Source: Butyrivibrio sp. (GTDB lineage Bacteria > Bacillota_A > Clostridia > Lachnospirales > Lachnospiraceae). Taken from it: a DNA stretch of 36,541 nucleotides. The stretch covers positions 1 through 36,541 of the forward strand of contig NZ_JAILQF010000321.1 of assembly GCF_024699075.1 (NCBI RefSeq). Direction: 5' to 3'. How positions within the stretch are numbered: the stretch's first letter is position 1; every line of letters starts with the position of its first letter. This document shows, in pieces, positions 6,604 to 15,345 of the stretch. The notes below the pieces were generated by a model. The model did not search any database and was not told the DNA's origin. It worked only from the letters and a program-made list of their open reading frames with translations. Position numbers and translations under genes: made by a program.

Positions 6604-9600
6604 ATGAACACAGACAATTCTTATAAAAGTGATCTATCCAGAGTTATCATATTAGATCTTATTTTAATAATTGCTTTTGCTACATGTATCCTCATTACTA
6701 CTTTTATGTATAATAATGAGGCAGAAAAAGCTGCGCAAAAATATCTTAATTTAAGTGCCAATTCACTTGAACATCATCTTGAGATACAGGATTTTGAATA
6801 CTGGGATCTCATTTTAAGCGAATTCATAAATAATTATGATATGGACGTTACTGTTACTGATTCAAGTGACAGTATTATATATTTATTTGCTCATGGAGCT
6901 ATAGATGCAAAGGATGCTATATCTGTTTCAGTCGAAATTGGCACAACAGGATATACTCTTAATGTTTATGCTATTCCAAGCGAAGTTACTGTAATTGATA
7001 ATGCCACAGTATCAGTGTCCATTAATATACTTCTTATTAACGTATTTATAGTTATCGTTCTAATCGTTACCTCTTTCGTTCAGTTCTATAGAAGTCAGAT
7101 CATAAAAATGGCTACAATTGATGAGCTGACAGGCCTTTCTAACAGAAAATCCTTTATTGAACACTATAATCAGATGAATACTAATGGCAAACTAAAAAAT
7201 GCCGCTATATTCATGATAGATGTCGATAAATTCAAGGGTATCAACGATACAAGCGGTCATGCATCAGGTGATGCCGCCCTTAAGTACTTAGGAATTAAGC
7301 TCAAAAATCTTGAAAGCTCAAATTTAATTGTAGGCAGATGGGGCGGTGATGAATTTATCGGCATCATTTCCGCTTCAGAAGGTGATATTATCAAAAATGC
7401 CACTTTGATCCTTGAAGATCTGATGGAGGATGTCAAAAATGCTGAGATAATCAAGGGTAAAACCGTTTCTCTTAGTATAGGTATTGCGCGCGTTATAAAT
7501 AACAGTGATATTATTGTAAATATGGAAAGAGCTGATGATGCTCTTTATGAGTCTAAAAATAACGGAAGAGGCAGGATATCCCTGTATGAAGATACTAAGG
7601 AAAAAGAATCTGATGATAGTAAAAACGCTGCAGCATCCTCTCCTTTAATAGACTCAGAATCTGATGCTTTTGCTGTTCTTGGATCTTCTGACAACACCTT
7701 ATCTGGAATATCTTCAGACAAAAAGGATTCCAAGTCTTCAAATAGAGATTTTGACATTCATTATGAGGATGTTTCTCTTGCGCATGAAGATGATAGTTTT
7801 TATGAGCAGGTACTAAATGGAATTGTAGATGGTGTTAATCATATGATTCCTTTTGCTCTTGGCGGTGGAATACTTATAGCAATAGCCTTCCTTACCGACT
7901 CTGCAAGCATTGATATAAGCACTCTTAATGTTAATGAGCTTAGTAGTTTTGGTTCTATTACCGAATTTGCAGCATCCTTCAAGAGTCTTGGCGATATGAC
8001 TTTCAACTTCATGTTCACTGTTTTTTCTGCATTTCTTGCTATGTATCTTGGCGGCTATGAAGCCTTTGTAGCTGGCTTTATGGGCGGATATATGGCTTTT
8101 AATGGTAATGCAGGATTTTTCGGAGCTTTCCTTGCAGGTATTGCAGCAGGCTTTAGCATCAGACTCATGAAGAATTTTGTAAAAGAACTTCCTGATAACT
8201 TCAACGCTTTTGCTTCTATCATTATTTATCCTGTACTTAGTCTTCTTTTGATCAATTTACTGATGATATATATAATCAATCCGGCTGCTGTTTTATTTAA
8301 CTCAGTTCTTTCGCGCTTACTTGAGAGCGTAGCTGGATTGGGTAAGATTCCTCTAAGTATAGTAGCCGGCTCCATGATGGGCACCGATATGGGAGGTCCT
8401 GTTAATAAAGCTGCATATTATTTTGGAACTACAGCTTTATACAGCAAAGAATATGATGTCATGGCCTTTATTATGGCTGCAGGTATGACTCCTCCTTGTG
8501 GTATAGCGCTTTCTACAATTCTTTTCCCAAACAGGTTTACAAAATCAGAGCGAAGAAGAAGCGGTGTAACTCTTATTATGGGACTTGCCTTCATTACAGA
8601 GGGGGCTATAACTTACCTTCTTTCAGACATTATCCGCGTAATGATCGCATGTATGGTAGGATCAGGAGTTTCAGCTTTACTGTCTGAACTTTTTGGCTGT
8701 ACTCTTATGGCTCCTCATGGAGGCATTTTCGTATTCCTTATAGTTGAAAAACCTCTTTTATACTTATTGGCTATCATTAATGGAAGCTTTGTAACTGCTT
8801 TTATTCTTGGTTATCTGAAGAAGGTTAAAGATATGAATGTGAAAAATATCATCAGGATTCCGTCTATTATGACTATGATACTGGCTCTTATTCTGTTTAC
8901 CGGATGTGGCAAAGTTCAAAGCTCAAATGCTGGTATAAGCGACGATATACATTATACCTTTGCTTATACTTGTATGGATGGTAGTAATCCGTATTTTGCT
9001 GCAATACTGGAAGAAATAACTGAAATTGTCGAAGCTAATGGAGATACGCTTATCGCATATGATGGAGAAAATGATATCTCAAATCAGGAAACTCAGCTGG
9101 AAAATATGCTGTATCAGCATGTAGACGGAGTCTTTTTGAATCCCGTAGATTCGGAAAAGGTTATGACTCCTTTAAAAAGTATATATGATGCTTCAATCCC
9201 GGTTGTATGCTTTGATGCTCAGGTAGAAGATATTTCATACATTAACAGCTATGTCGGATCTGATAATTACAATGCCGGTAAGGTCGTCGGTGAAGATCTT
9301 GTAAATCGTTGTCCAGATGGGGGAACCATTATAATTCTTGATTCTCCTGCTACAAGATCTGCAAGAGACAGAGTAGAAGGTTTTATCGATGCTATAAAAG
9401 GTCAGGGCTTTGATATTTTCTCAATGTATGACTGTAATGGTGATGAAAATACATCCTATATAAATACGTTGAAAGTCCTAAATATCAACAGTGATATAAC
9501 AGCTATTTTTGCAGAAAATGATCCTACTGCTCTTGGCGCTTTAAGAGCTGTTACTGAACTTGGAATAGAAAATTGTTATATCTATGGAGTTGATGGCTCA

Positions 9601-9804
9601 CCTGCTATTAAACAGGAACTTGTCAAAGAAGATTCACCTGTCAAAGGAACAGGCGCTCAATCTCCTGTATCTATAGCACGTAAATCAGTAGAAGTTATGT
9701 ATAGTATCCTAAATGGAGAAACTGTAGAAAAAACCTATACTATTGATACTTATCTGATTTCAACTGATAATGTCGAAAATTATGATATTAAAAATTGGCA
9801 GTAA
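6604..9804 (+). CDS. GGDEF diguanylate cyclase / PTS EIIC / sugar-binding protein fusion
   Basis: A continuous 1066-residue frame with GGAG five bases before ATG 6604. Order: TM1 (about 12-35), an extracytoplasmic segment, TM2 (about 138-160), then a GGDEF domain with IDVDKFKGIND and RWGGDEF near residue 245, lacking an RxxD inhibitory site. A Ser/Asp-rich linker (about 340-395) leads to a fructose-type PTS EIIC domain (about 400-742) with MGTDMGGPVNKAAYYFG, ITEGA and APHGGIFV. No EIIA or EIIB domain is present, so phosphotransfer is not obvious. At residue 744 a lipoprotein-type signal begins (KNIIR, hydrophobic run, LFTGC), followed by a ribose/galactose-type periplasmic binding domain to the end. 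It may sense sugar and signal through cyclic di-GMP. An internal start could also release the last part as a separate lipoprotein. Confidence 0.85.
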   Translation: MNTDNSYKSDLSRVIILDLILIIAFATCILITTFMYNNEAEKAAQKYLNLSANSLEHHLEIQDFEYWDLILSEFINNYDMDVTVTDSSDSIIYLFAHGAIDAKDAISVSVEIGTTGYTLNVYAIPSEVTVIDNATVSVSINILLINVFIVIVLIVTSFVQFYRSQIIKMATIDELTGLSNRKSFIEHYNQMNTNGKLKNAAIFMIDVDKFKGINDTSGHASGDAALKYLGIKLKNLESSNLIVGRWGGDEFIGIISASEGDIIKNATLILEDLMEDVKNAEIIKGKTVSLSIGIARVINNSDIIVNMERADDALYESKNNGRGRISLYEDTKEKESDDSKNAAASSPLIDSESDAFAVLGSSDNTLSGISSDKKDSKSSNRDFDIHYEDVSLAHEDDSFYEQVLNGIVDGVNHMIPFALGGGILIAIAFLTDSASIDISTLNVNELSSFGSITEFAASFKSLGDMTFNFMFTVFSAFLAMYLGGYEAFVAGFMGGYMAFNGNAGFFGAFLAGIAAGFSIRLMKNFVKELPDNFNAFASIIIYPVLSLLLINLLMIYIINPAAVLFNSVLSRLLESVAGLGKIPLSIVAGSMMGTDMGGPVNKAAYYFGTTALYSKEYDVMAFIMAAGMTPPCGIALSTILFPNRFTKSERRRSGVTLIMGLAFITEGAITYLLSDIIRVMIACMVGSGVSALLSELFGCTLMAPHGGIFVFLIVEKPLLYLLAIINGSFVTAFILGYLKKVKDMNVKNIIRIPSIMTMILALILFTGCGKVQSSNAGISDDIHYTFAYTCMDGSNPYFAAILEEITEIVEANGDTLIAYDGENDISNQETQLENMLYQHVDGVFLNPVDSEKVMTPLKSIYDASIPVVCFDAQVEDISYINSYVGSDNYNAGKVVGEDLVNRCPDGGTIIILDSPATRSARDRVEGFIDAIKGQGFDIFSMYDCNGDENTSYINTLKVLNINSDITAIFAENDPTALGALRAVTELGIENCYIYGVDGSPAIKQELVKEDSPVKGTGAQSPVSIARKSVEVMYSILNGETVEKTYTIDTYLISTDNVENYDIKNWQ
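8818..8835 (+). promoter_or_regulatory. Possible internal translation start for the binding-protein part
   Basis: Inside the fusion gene AAGAAGG (8818-8824) stands eight bases before an in-frame ATG (8833). From there the sequence reads as a lipoprotein: MNVKNIIR, a hydrophobic stretch, then FTGCGK, then a complete sugar-binding domain to 9804. The binding domain could thus be made both as the fused C-terminus and as a free lipoprotein. Confidence 0.5.
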
Positions 9805-9876
9805 CTGAATCTGGAAATAGGTTTGTGAATGTTTATAAATTGCGGGTTTATTTAAAAACGTAACAATTTAGTTTAG

Positions 9877-9915
9877 TATGGTGCCAAAAGAAGCTTTTGA
9901 CACCTACATCATAAT
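9877..9915. repeat. Dispersed palindromic repeat, copy B
   Basis: TATGGTGCCAAAAG, a 2-nt loop, CTTTTGACACC, then TACATCATAATA. It shares stem and right flank with copies at 5854 and 10555. It lies downstream of the fusion gene and of the convergent XRE gene. Confidence 0.8.
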
Positions 9916-9932
9916 AACATCTTACATTCAGG

Positions 9933-10415
9933 TTATACGCCGCTTATGTTGCCCTTTGCGATCATCTCTTCTACCCAAAGTCTAAGCGATTCTACTGATG
10001 CTGAAATCTTGGAAAGCTGCTCCTGAATATTATGGAAGTCTTCAAGCTCGTCTTCCCCGATCTTACCGTCTGCTGTTATCTCAATAAGACGCTCTTTTTC
10101 ACGATTCATGTTATTAAGGGAAGCAAGCATTTCAAGTACGATCTGTGAAAGCTCCTTTTTGGCAATAGCAGGAACATACTGCTGTCCTATAGGACATTCA
10201 TGTGAACAGTAGTAGTTATTGATGGAAGGAGTTTTGTAATATTTGGCCATCATTAATACTTCATCAGGATGAGGAAGTGATTTCTCATTCTCAATTTTCT
10301 CAAGACGATCTGCTGATATGCCTGTAAGTTCAGCAGCCTCTTCTCTTGTAAGATCAAGTGCCTCTCTGCTTTTCATATAAAGGTTTTTATTTGGTCTTAC
10401 TGATTTCTTACCCAT
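9933..10415 (-). CDS. XRE-family helix-turn-helix regulator
   Basis: A 160-residue protein. Residues about 12-60 form a Cro/CI-type HTH (REALDLTREEAAELTGISADRLEKIENEKSLPHPDEVLMMAKYY). The rest has a short Cys-containing segment (YYCSHECPIGQQY) and a C-terminal helical coil with two possible heptad stretches. The CSHECPIG motif could bind a metal or form a disulfide. ATG 10415 is preferred over a TTG at 10430 because GGGAG sits eight bases before it. The gene is flanked on both sides by copies of the same palindromic repeat. The target genes are unknown. Confidence 0.85.
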   Translation of the reverse strand: MGKKSVRPNKNLYMKSREALDLTREEAAELTGISADRLEKIENEKSLPHPDEVLMMAKYYKTPSINNYYCSHECPIGQQYVPAIAKKELSQIVLEMLASLNNMNREKERLIEITADGKIGEDELEDFHNIQEQLSKISASVESLRLWVEEMIAKGNISGV

Positions 10416-10554
10416 AGTTTTTTCTCCCAATCAAAATGTTTCTTAGTGAATTTTTTATCAGAGATAATAATAGCATAGTTTTATGTTTAATAGTGAAAAC
10501 TATTTGCTCAAAACAAAATATAACTTAAGAATTATAGGTGTAATCCGGTTTTCA

Positions 10555-10593
10555 TATGGTGTCAAAAGATATTTTGGACACCTACATCATAAT
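10555..10593. repeat. Dispersed palindromic repeat, copy C
   Basis: TATGGTGTCAAAAG, short loop, TTTTGGACACC, then TACATCATAATA. Third copy of the element at 5854 and 9877, in the same orientation, here between the XRE gene and the TetR promoter. Confidence 0.8.
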
Positions 10594-10616
10594 ATTTTTC
10601 TGATATGTATTCAGGA

Positions 10617-10658
10617 TTTACAAAGAAATAATATGGTGTTATTATGAACATGTTCATA
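10617..10658 (+). promoter_or_regulatory. TetR-gene promoter with overlapping palindromic operator
   Basis: A -35 TTTACA (10617-10622), 17-base spacer and -10 TATTAT (10640-10645) precede the TetR gene. A perfect 16-bp palindrome TATGAACATGTTCATA (10643-10658) overlaps the -10, the classical layout for TetR autorepression. Confidence 0.75.
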
Positions 10659-10701
10659 TAAATATTTAAACAGCTTTTTTCAAAACATCAGGAGAATATT
10701 T

Positions 10702-11244
10702 ATGCCCAAAATCATAATGCACTTACAAGAGCAGATAATTATGCAGGCCGAGAAAATGCTGGTTCAGGAAGGTCCTGAGAAGATCAGTATAAGAGGTGTT
10801 GCAAAAGCTTGCGGGATCGCAGTCGGTACTATTTACAACTACTATCCTACTAAAGATGCTCTTATTGCAGACCTTATACTTCACAGGTGGTCAAGGTCTA
10901 AGGATGATATATATAAATCCCTTGATGGGGTAACCGACCTTTTTACCGGGCTTGATATTATCTTTGAAGGTATTTCTGATTTTTCAAATGAAAATCAGAA
11001 TATATGGCGCGCAACTGCAGTATCCAAGCAGTTTTCCCTATCTTATCCTGAACATCATCTAAAGCTTTCAAGTGAGGTGTCCGTCCTTGTTTCTTATCTT
11101 CTGATAAGACTGCCTAAAGACAAGGACAGAATATATGCCAAATTCGGCAAGGAAGGTGCGGATGCATTCATATCGGAAAATATTCTTCTGTGTTTTTCTA
11201 ATAAGCTTATAAATATGGACATTATAAAAGCTGCTCTTTCATAA
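10702..11244 (+). CDS. TetR family transcriptional regulator
   Basis: A 180-residue repressor. The N-terminal HTH is clear (EKISIRGVAKACGIAVGTIYNYYPTKDALI, about 25-55), followed by an all-helical ligand-binding domain (60-180) too divergent to name a ligand. GGAG precedes ATG 10702. It is followed after 20 bases by an NmrA-like reductase gene and then a DUF1295 membrane protein gene, so it probably represses this operon and itself through the palindrome at 10643-10658. Confidence 0.88.
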   Translation: MPKIIMHLQEQIIMQAEKMLVQEGPEKISIRGVAKACGIAVGTIYNYYPTKDALIADLILHRWSRSKDDIYKSLDGVTDLFTGLDIIFEGISDFSNENQNIWRATAVSKQFSLSYPEHHLKLSSEVSVLVSYLLIRLPKDKDRIYAKFGKEGADAFISENILLCFSNKLINMDIIKAALS

Positions 11245-11264
11245 ATTTTTTAGGAGGTTTCTTC

Positions 11265-12113
11265 ATGAAAATTGTTTTAGCAGGTGCTTACGGACATTTG
11301 GGCGGAGACATTCTAAAAGCACTTGAATCCAAAGGAAATGAAATTATCGCCCTTGATCTTAATGAAAGGCCAATTGATCTAACAGGTAATGGCAAGGTTA
11401 CTTTTAAATCCTGTGATGTTACCAAAAAAGGTATGCTCGGCGGGCTTTTAGATGGAGCCGATATGGTTATTTCAACAGTCGGACTTACCAAAGCATCTAA
11501 AGCAGTTACAAGTTACGATATTGACTTAAATGGAAACCTTAATCTCCTTAATGAGGCTAAAAAGTCTGGAGTTGGTAAATTCATATATATTTCAGTTATT
11601 CACGCTGATGAGCATCCTGAGATTCCTCTTCTCGATGCAAAAGCAAAATTCGAAAAGGCGCTTAAAGAAAGCTCCCTTGATTACATAATTTACAGGCCAA
11701 CAGGTTATTTTTATGATATTGTCAATGTTTTAAAGCCTATGGTTGATAAAGGAGCTATAAACCTTCTTTCAGGAAAACCGGGTGTTGCAAATGTAATAGC
11801 CACAGAAGACTTTGCAGAATATATCGCTGATCACCTTGATGAAAAAAATAAAACTATTTCCATCGGCGGAACTGAAACTTATAACTATGATGAAATTGCT
11901 CAAATGTGCTTTGAAAGCGCAGGAAAACCTTGTGTCATAAAAAGAGCACCTGCTTTTTTATTTGATATTCTCATATTTATCAATAGTATAAAAAAGACAG
12001 GAAAAGCAGATATTATAAAGTTCAGTAAATTTACTTTGACCGGAAATCTCGTGGGCGATGTAAAGTATGGCCAAAAAAGTTTTTCAAAATTTATAAAGGA
12101 GTCTTTTTCATAA
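11265..12113 (+). CDS. NmrA/atypical short-chain dehydrogenase-like NAD(P)-binding protein
   Basis: A 282-residue Rossmann-fold protein. The N-terminus KIVLAGAYGHLGGDILKAL carries the GxxGxxG dinucleotide-binding motif; DLNERP follows the second strand; ISTVGLT and the YIYISV region match NmrA/SDRa5-type proteins. No strict YxxxK catalytic pair in the usual context is obvious, so it may be a redox sensor or a reductase of unknown substrate. GGAGG precedes ATG 11265. Middle gene of the TetR operon. Confidence 0.82.
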   Translation: MKIVLAGAYGHLGGDILKALESKGNEIIALDLNERPIDLTGNGKVTFKSCDVTKKGMLGGLLDGADMVISTVGLTKASKAVTSYDIDLNGNLNLLNEAKKSGVGKFIYISVIHADEHPEIPLLDAKAKFEKALKESSLDYIIYRPTGYFYDIVNVLKPMVDKGAINLLSGKPGVANVIATEDFAEYIADHLDEKNKTISIGGTETYNYDEIAQMCFESAGKPCVIKRAPAFLFDILIFINSIKKTGKADIIKFSKFTLTGNLVGDVKYGQKSFSKFIKESFS

Positions 12114-12114
12114 T

Positions 12115-12903
12115 ATGAATATTCAGGGATTACTTATTTTATTTATTGTTGCTCTTATCTTTAGTAGTGTAGGTTTTTACAAGTTTGTCTATTTTATGTC
12201 CGTTGGATATGGACTTTCAGTTGCCGCAATAGGAGCTTGCCTTTTGATCATGGGATTTAGCAACTACTCAACAATGGGTATAGTTCTCGGATCTTTAGTA
12301 ATGATAATATATGGTTTGCGCCTTGCGGGTTTTCTTATATACAGAGAATATAAAAACGGTATTTATAAGAAGGTTTTAAAAGATGCTTCTGCAAATATCA
12401 CTTCTTTGTCATTACCTGTAAAATGCGCAATGTGGATTGGTATGTCACTTTTATATGTTCTTCAGACCTCTCCGCTTTTCTTCAGGATTGATAATATGAC
12501 AGATGATAATGCTGTTATCTATGTAGGATGCGCTATTTCTTTAATTGGTATCATTTTGGAAACTCTTGCTGATCTTCAAAAGAGCAATCAGAAAAAGATC
12601 CGTGTCGACATGGTTGCAACTAAGGGCCTATATAAAATTGTAAGATGCCCTAATTATCTTGGCGAGATTCTTTTTTGGACCGGGGTCTTTGTAGAAGGTT
12701 TTACTGCTTATGCAAATCCAGGTCAGTTTATTTTTGCTCTGATAGGATATGTCATAATAGTTTATGTAATGATAGACAGTGCCAAGAGGCTTGAAATAAA
12801 GCAGAACAAGAATTACGGAGATAAGGATGAATACAAAGACTACGTTAATAAAACTCCGATTCTTTTCCCTTTTATTCCTTTGTATCATCTATCTGGCAAG
12901 TAA
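12115..12903 (+). CDS. DUF1295 membrane protein, steroid-reductase/ICMT-like fold
   Basis: A 262-residue integral membrane protein with about seven hydrophobic segments (starting with LLILFIVALIFSSVGFYKF at 5-23). The C-terminal part has the DUF1295/isoprenylcysteine methyltransferase-like pattern (GLYKIVRCPNYLGEILFWTGVF near 180-200, then a basic Y-x-DYV end). Members of this fold act as methyltransferases or NADPH reductases on lipids; the substrate here is unknown. It starts one base after the previous stop, so it is translationally linked to the NmrA-like gene. Confidence 0.85.
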   Translation: MNIQGLLILFIVALIFSSVGFYKFVYFMSVGYGLSVAAIGACLLIMGFSNYSTMGIVLGSLVMIIYGLRLAGFLIYREYKNGIYKKVLKDASANITSLSLPVKCAMWIGMSLLYVLQTSPLFFRIDNMTDDNAVIYVGCAISLIGIILETLADLQKSNQKKIRVDMVATKGLYKIVRCPNYLGEILFWTGVFVEGFTAYANPGQFIFALIGYVIIVYVMIDSAKRLEIKQNKNYGDKDEYKDYVNKTPILFPFIPLYHLSGK

Positions 12904-13019
12904 TAAAAACTTACCAGGTTTACTTTAGATCTGCAGCTTTATTGTTTTTTCAAAGCCTGGGTCTTCTATATTGCTACATTCTTACATAATAATTTTTATA
13001 GATTAAAGGATTATTGATC

Positions 13020-13535
13020 ATGAATCAATCACGAATTTATTCTTCAGAAAATGAGTATAAAGATTTTACTTTATCTCTTGCTCTGGTAGATGCTATTCCT
13101 GTCATTTTATTCGGAATAAGCTGCATTATTATTGGGGCTTCTTTTAATGATCACTTATTTACGGTCGGAGCGGTTTTGACCATATCAGGAGGGATATGCA
13201 AGGTTTTGTGGAAGCTTTTTCTTGCGACAATACATAAAAATGTATACTTTTTAAATAGGCCGCTATTTATAGTCCTAATGCCTGTTGGCTTTATTATTAT
13301 GATTTTATCAATACTCATTAATGGGATATTAGTAGATTGGAAGGTTTTACTTTATGCTTTCATTTCTTTCCCGGCAATTATATTCTTTATTATGGGAATA
13401 TTAGGACTTTGTGCTATGACCGTTTTTTTCAAAAAGCATGATAAAAAAGATGTTAAAAATAACTGGATAGAACAGCTTACAAACTGCTTTTCACAGACAA
13501 TGATACTTATTGGCGTGATCATTGTCTGTCACTAG
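13020..13535 (+). CDS. Membrane protein of unknown function
   Basis: A 171-residue protein with four hydrophobic segments (about residues 22-42, 45-65, 80-102 and 107-132) and a short charged tail. No family is recognised. ATG 13020 is preferred because AAAGGA lies nine bases before it; an in-frame TTG at 13014 is too close to that site. Its 3' end overlaps the 3' end of the convergent pseudouridine synthase gene by 17 bases, within a palindrome. Confidence 0.75.
   Translation: MNQSRIYSSENEYKDFTLSLALVDAIPVILFGISCIIIGASFNDHLFTVGAVLTISGGICKVLWKLFLATIHKNVYFLNRPLFIVLMPVGFIIMILSILINGILVDWKVLLYAFISFPAIIFFIMGILGLCAMTVFFKKHDKKDVKNNWIEQLTNCFSQTMILIGVIIVCH
13493..13529. terminator. Inverted repeat in the overlap of two convergent genes
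   Basis: A perfect 12-bp repeat, ACAGACAATGAT (13493-13504) with ATCATTGTCTGT (13518-13529), lies inside the coding 3' ends of the membrane-protein gene (plus) and the rluA-type gene (minus). It may act as a terminator for both strands although no clear T-run follows. Confidence 0.5.
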
Positions 13536-14448
13536 TACTGCTGTTTTTATGTAATGTTTCCTTCATATCATTTGGAATAGCTGCATCAAATAAGAGTTTT
13601 TGACCTGTAACAGGGTGAATGATCTCCATATGAGATGAATGAAGGGCTACTCTTTCCATCCCATACCAGTCTTGAAGATCACTTCCATATAAACCATCTC
13701 CAAGAAGTGCATGCCCAATTGATCTCATATGTACTCTTATTTGATGAGTTCTTCCGGTTTCAAGACGAAGTTTTACAAGTGCAAAACCATTTTTTTGCTC
13801 AATAACTTCATAATAGGTAAGAGCAGGATCTCCATCTTCTCGAATTGTTCTTACCATCTTGACTCCGGGCGCAAGCCCTATTGGGCTATCAATACTTCCT
13901 TCTTTATTATCAAAAAAGCCGCTACAAAGGGCCAGATACTCTTTAACCTTTACTCCATTTATACTCTGATCATTAAGGCTATTGGCTGAAAATCTGTTTT
14001 TGCCAAAAACTATAAGTCCTGATGTCTCCCTATCTAGCCTTCCTACAGGTCTTATGACATGTGTTTCGCCATTTTGCTTAAAATGCCATGCGATATGGTT
14101 GGAAAGAGTAGATGTAAAATGGCCTTTAAGCGGGTGAACTAAGAGGCCTGCAGATTTATTAACTACAATTATGTCCTCGTCTTCATAGACTATATTAAGA
14201 GGCCCTTCCATGGGTACTATTTCAGATGAATTTTCTATATTTTCATGGATAGTAACATGTAAGATTTCGCCGGATGATACCTTATAAATTACGTTAACAT
14301 GACCACCATTTATAAGTATGCCATCATCAAATCCTTTCAAATGGCTTATCTCACGGCGCGATAAATGAAGCTGGTCTTTAAGTATCTCTTTGACCAGCTT
14401 ACCTTCATCATCATGTGTAATTATGTATTCAAGATTTCTTTCTGACAC
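13519..14448 (-). CDS. RluA/RluD-family pseudouridine synthase
   Basis: A 309-residue RNA pseudouridine synthase. The catalytic motif is VGRLDRETSGLIVFGKN, with the invariant Asp following RL. Further family motifs are LLVHPLKGH, LETGRTHQIRVHM and the LGDGLYG region. The N-terminal 60-70 residues resemble an S4-type RNA-binding segment (LHLSRREISHLKGF). The start is GTG 14448 with AGGT seven bases upstream. It isomerises uridines in rRNA or tRNA; the position cannot be told from sequence. It lies 30 bases after the patatin gene and probably shares its transcript. Confidence 0.88.
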   Translation of the reverse strand: MSERNLEYIITHDDEGKLVKEILKDQLHLSRREISHLKGFDDGILINGGHVNVIYKVSSGEILHVTIHENIENSSEIVPMEGPLNIVYEDEDIIVVNKSAGLLVHPLKGHFTSTLSNHIAWHFKQNGETHVIRPVGRLDRETSGLIVFGKNRFSANSLNDQSINGVKVKEYLALCSGFFDNKEGSIDSPIGLAPGVKMVRTIREDGDPALTYYEVIEQKNGFALVKLRLETGRTHQIRVHMRSIGHALLGDGLYGSDLQDWYGMERVALHSSHMEIIHPVTGQKLLFDAAIPNDMKETLHKNSSTSDRQ

Positions 14449-14478
14449 TTTAATTACCTGTATATTTGCTTTCTATAA

Positions 14479-15345
14479 TTATTTGAAAGCTTTCAGCACT
14501 TCTTTTGTTTCATTATATCCGAGATTCTCTCTCCACTTAAGCGATTCTTCAGAAAAATCCAGCGTTCCTGTGTCCTTGACTTTTTCAAGAGGCCTTGAAG
14601 GACGTATTTCTATAATTTTAGCACCTTCACAGAGTTTCGGAATCTCCACCTTATCTTCCGGCTTTAAATAGCTGATCATAAAATAATCACATTCTATATC
14701 GTTTACACAACCAACTGGTATTTTATCTTCAGGGGCCGGGTTCCTGCATATCTCTGGGATACAACCGCCATCAAGATACACGTCTTTATCATAATAAATT
14801 GCTGGAGACAAAAAAGATATGCTTCCACTTGCAATTGCCAGAAGCCTCTGATCTTCTGGTTTAAGTCCATTAAGCTTAAAATACTCCGGTTTCTCCTTGG
14901 TCAAAGAATATGCACATACAGTTACCGGAACTTCATTATTCACAACAAAATCATCCGGACATATTTTTCGCATTGCTTCTATCATATAACGATTATCCAT
15001 CTGATAGTATCTTCTTGAATATAAGTATTCTTCTAAAGAGACTTTTCCATCAATGACATCCTGCTTGGCAGCCTCTATTAGCTTCATTCTCTCTTTTATA
15101 TACGGATCTGACATTTCACTATTTAAAGCATCCCTAAACACTTTTAGAAGCTCACCTATAGCTTCTTTGTCTCTTACCGCGTATATAAGAGAGTTAAGCG
15201 CTCCTATTGATGTTCCTGCAAGAGTTAGGTTCTTTTTATCAAGTCCTTCCTCTTCAAGCGCTTTAAACATTCCTATCTGATAAGCACCTTTTGCTCCTCC
15301 GCCTGACAATACCAGTGTTACCTTTTTACCGGAAAAAATACCCAT
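14479..15345 (-). CDS. Patatin-like phospholipase
   Basis: A 288-residue acyl hydrolase. The oxyanion segment SGGGAKGAYQIG (14-25), the nucleophile box GTSIG (serine in GxSxG, near residue 45) and the DGG catalytic aspartate motif (YLDGGCIPEI, near 190) are all present, so the Ser-Asp dyad is intact. There is no signal peptide; it is probably cytoplasmic and acts on membrane phospholipids or acyl esters. It is the first gene of a two-gene unit with the pseudouridine synthase and is divergent from the radical SAM gene. Confidence 0.9.
   Translation of the reverse strand: MGIFSGKKVTLVLSGGGAKGAYQIGMFKALEEEGLDKKNLTLAGTSIGALNSLIYAVRDKEAIGELLKVFRDALNSEMSDPYIKERMKLIEAAKQDVIDGKVSLEEYLYSRRYYQMDNRYMIEAMRKICPDDFVVNNEVPVTVCAYSLTKEKPEYFKLNGLKPEDQRLLAIASGSISFLSPAIYYDKDVYLDGGCIPEICRNPAPEDKIPVGCVNDIECDYFMISYLKPEDKVEIPKLCEGAKIIEIRPSRPLEKVKDTGTLDFSEESLKWRENLGYNETKEVLKAFK

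Noticed and set aside
8496..8687. Second frame within the fusion gene as evidence for a frameshift
   Set aside because: The EIIC motifs are uninterrupted in the main frame; the other frame has no recognisable content.
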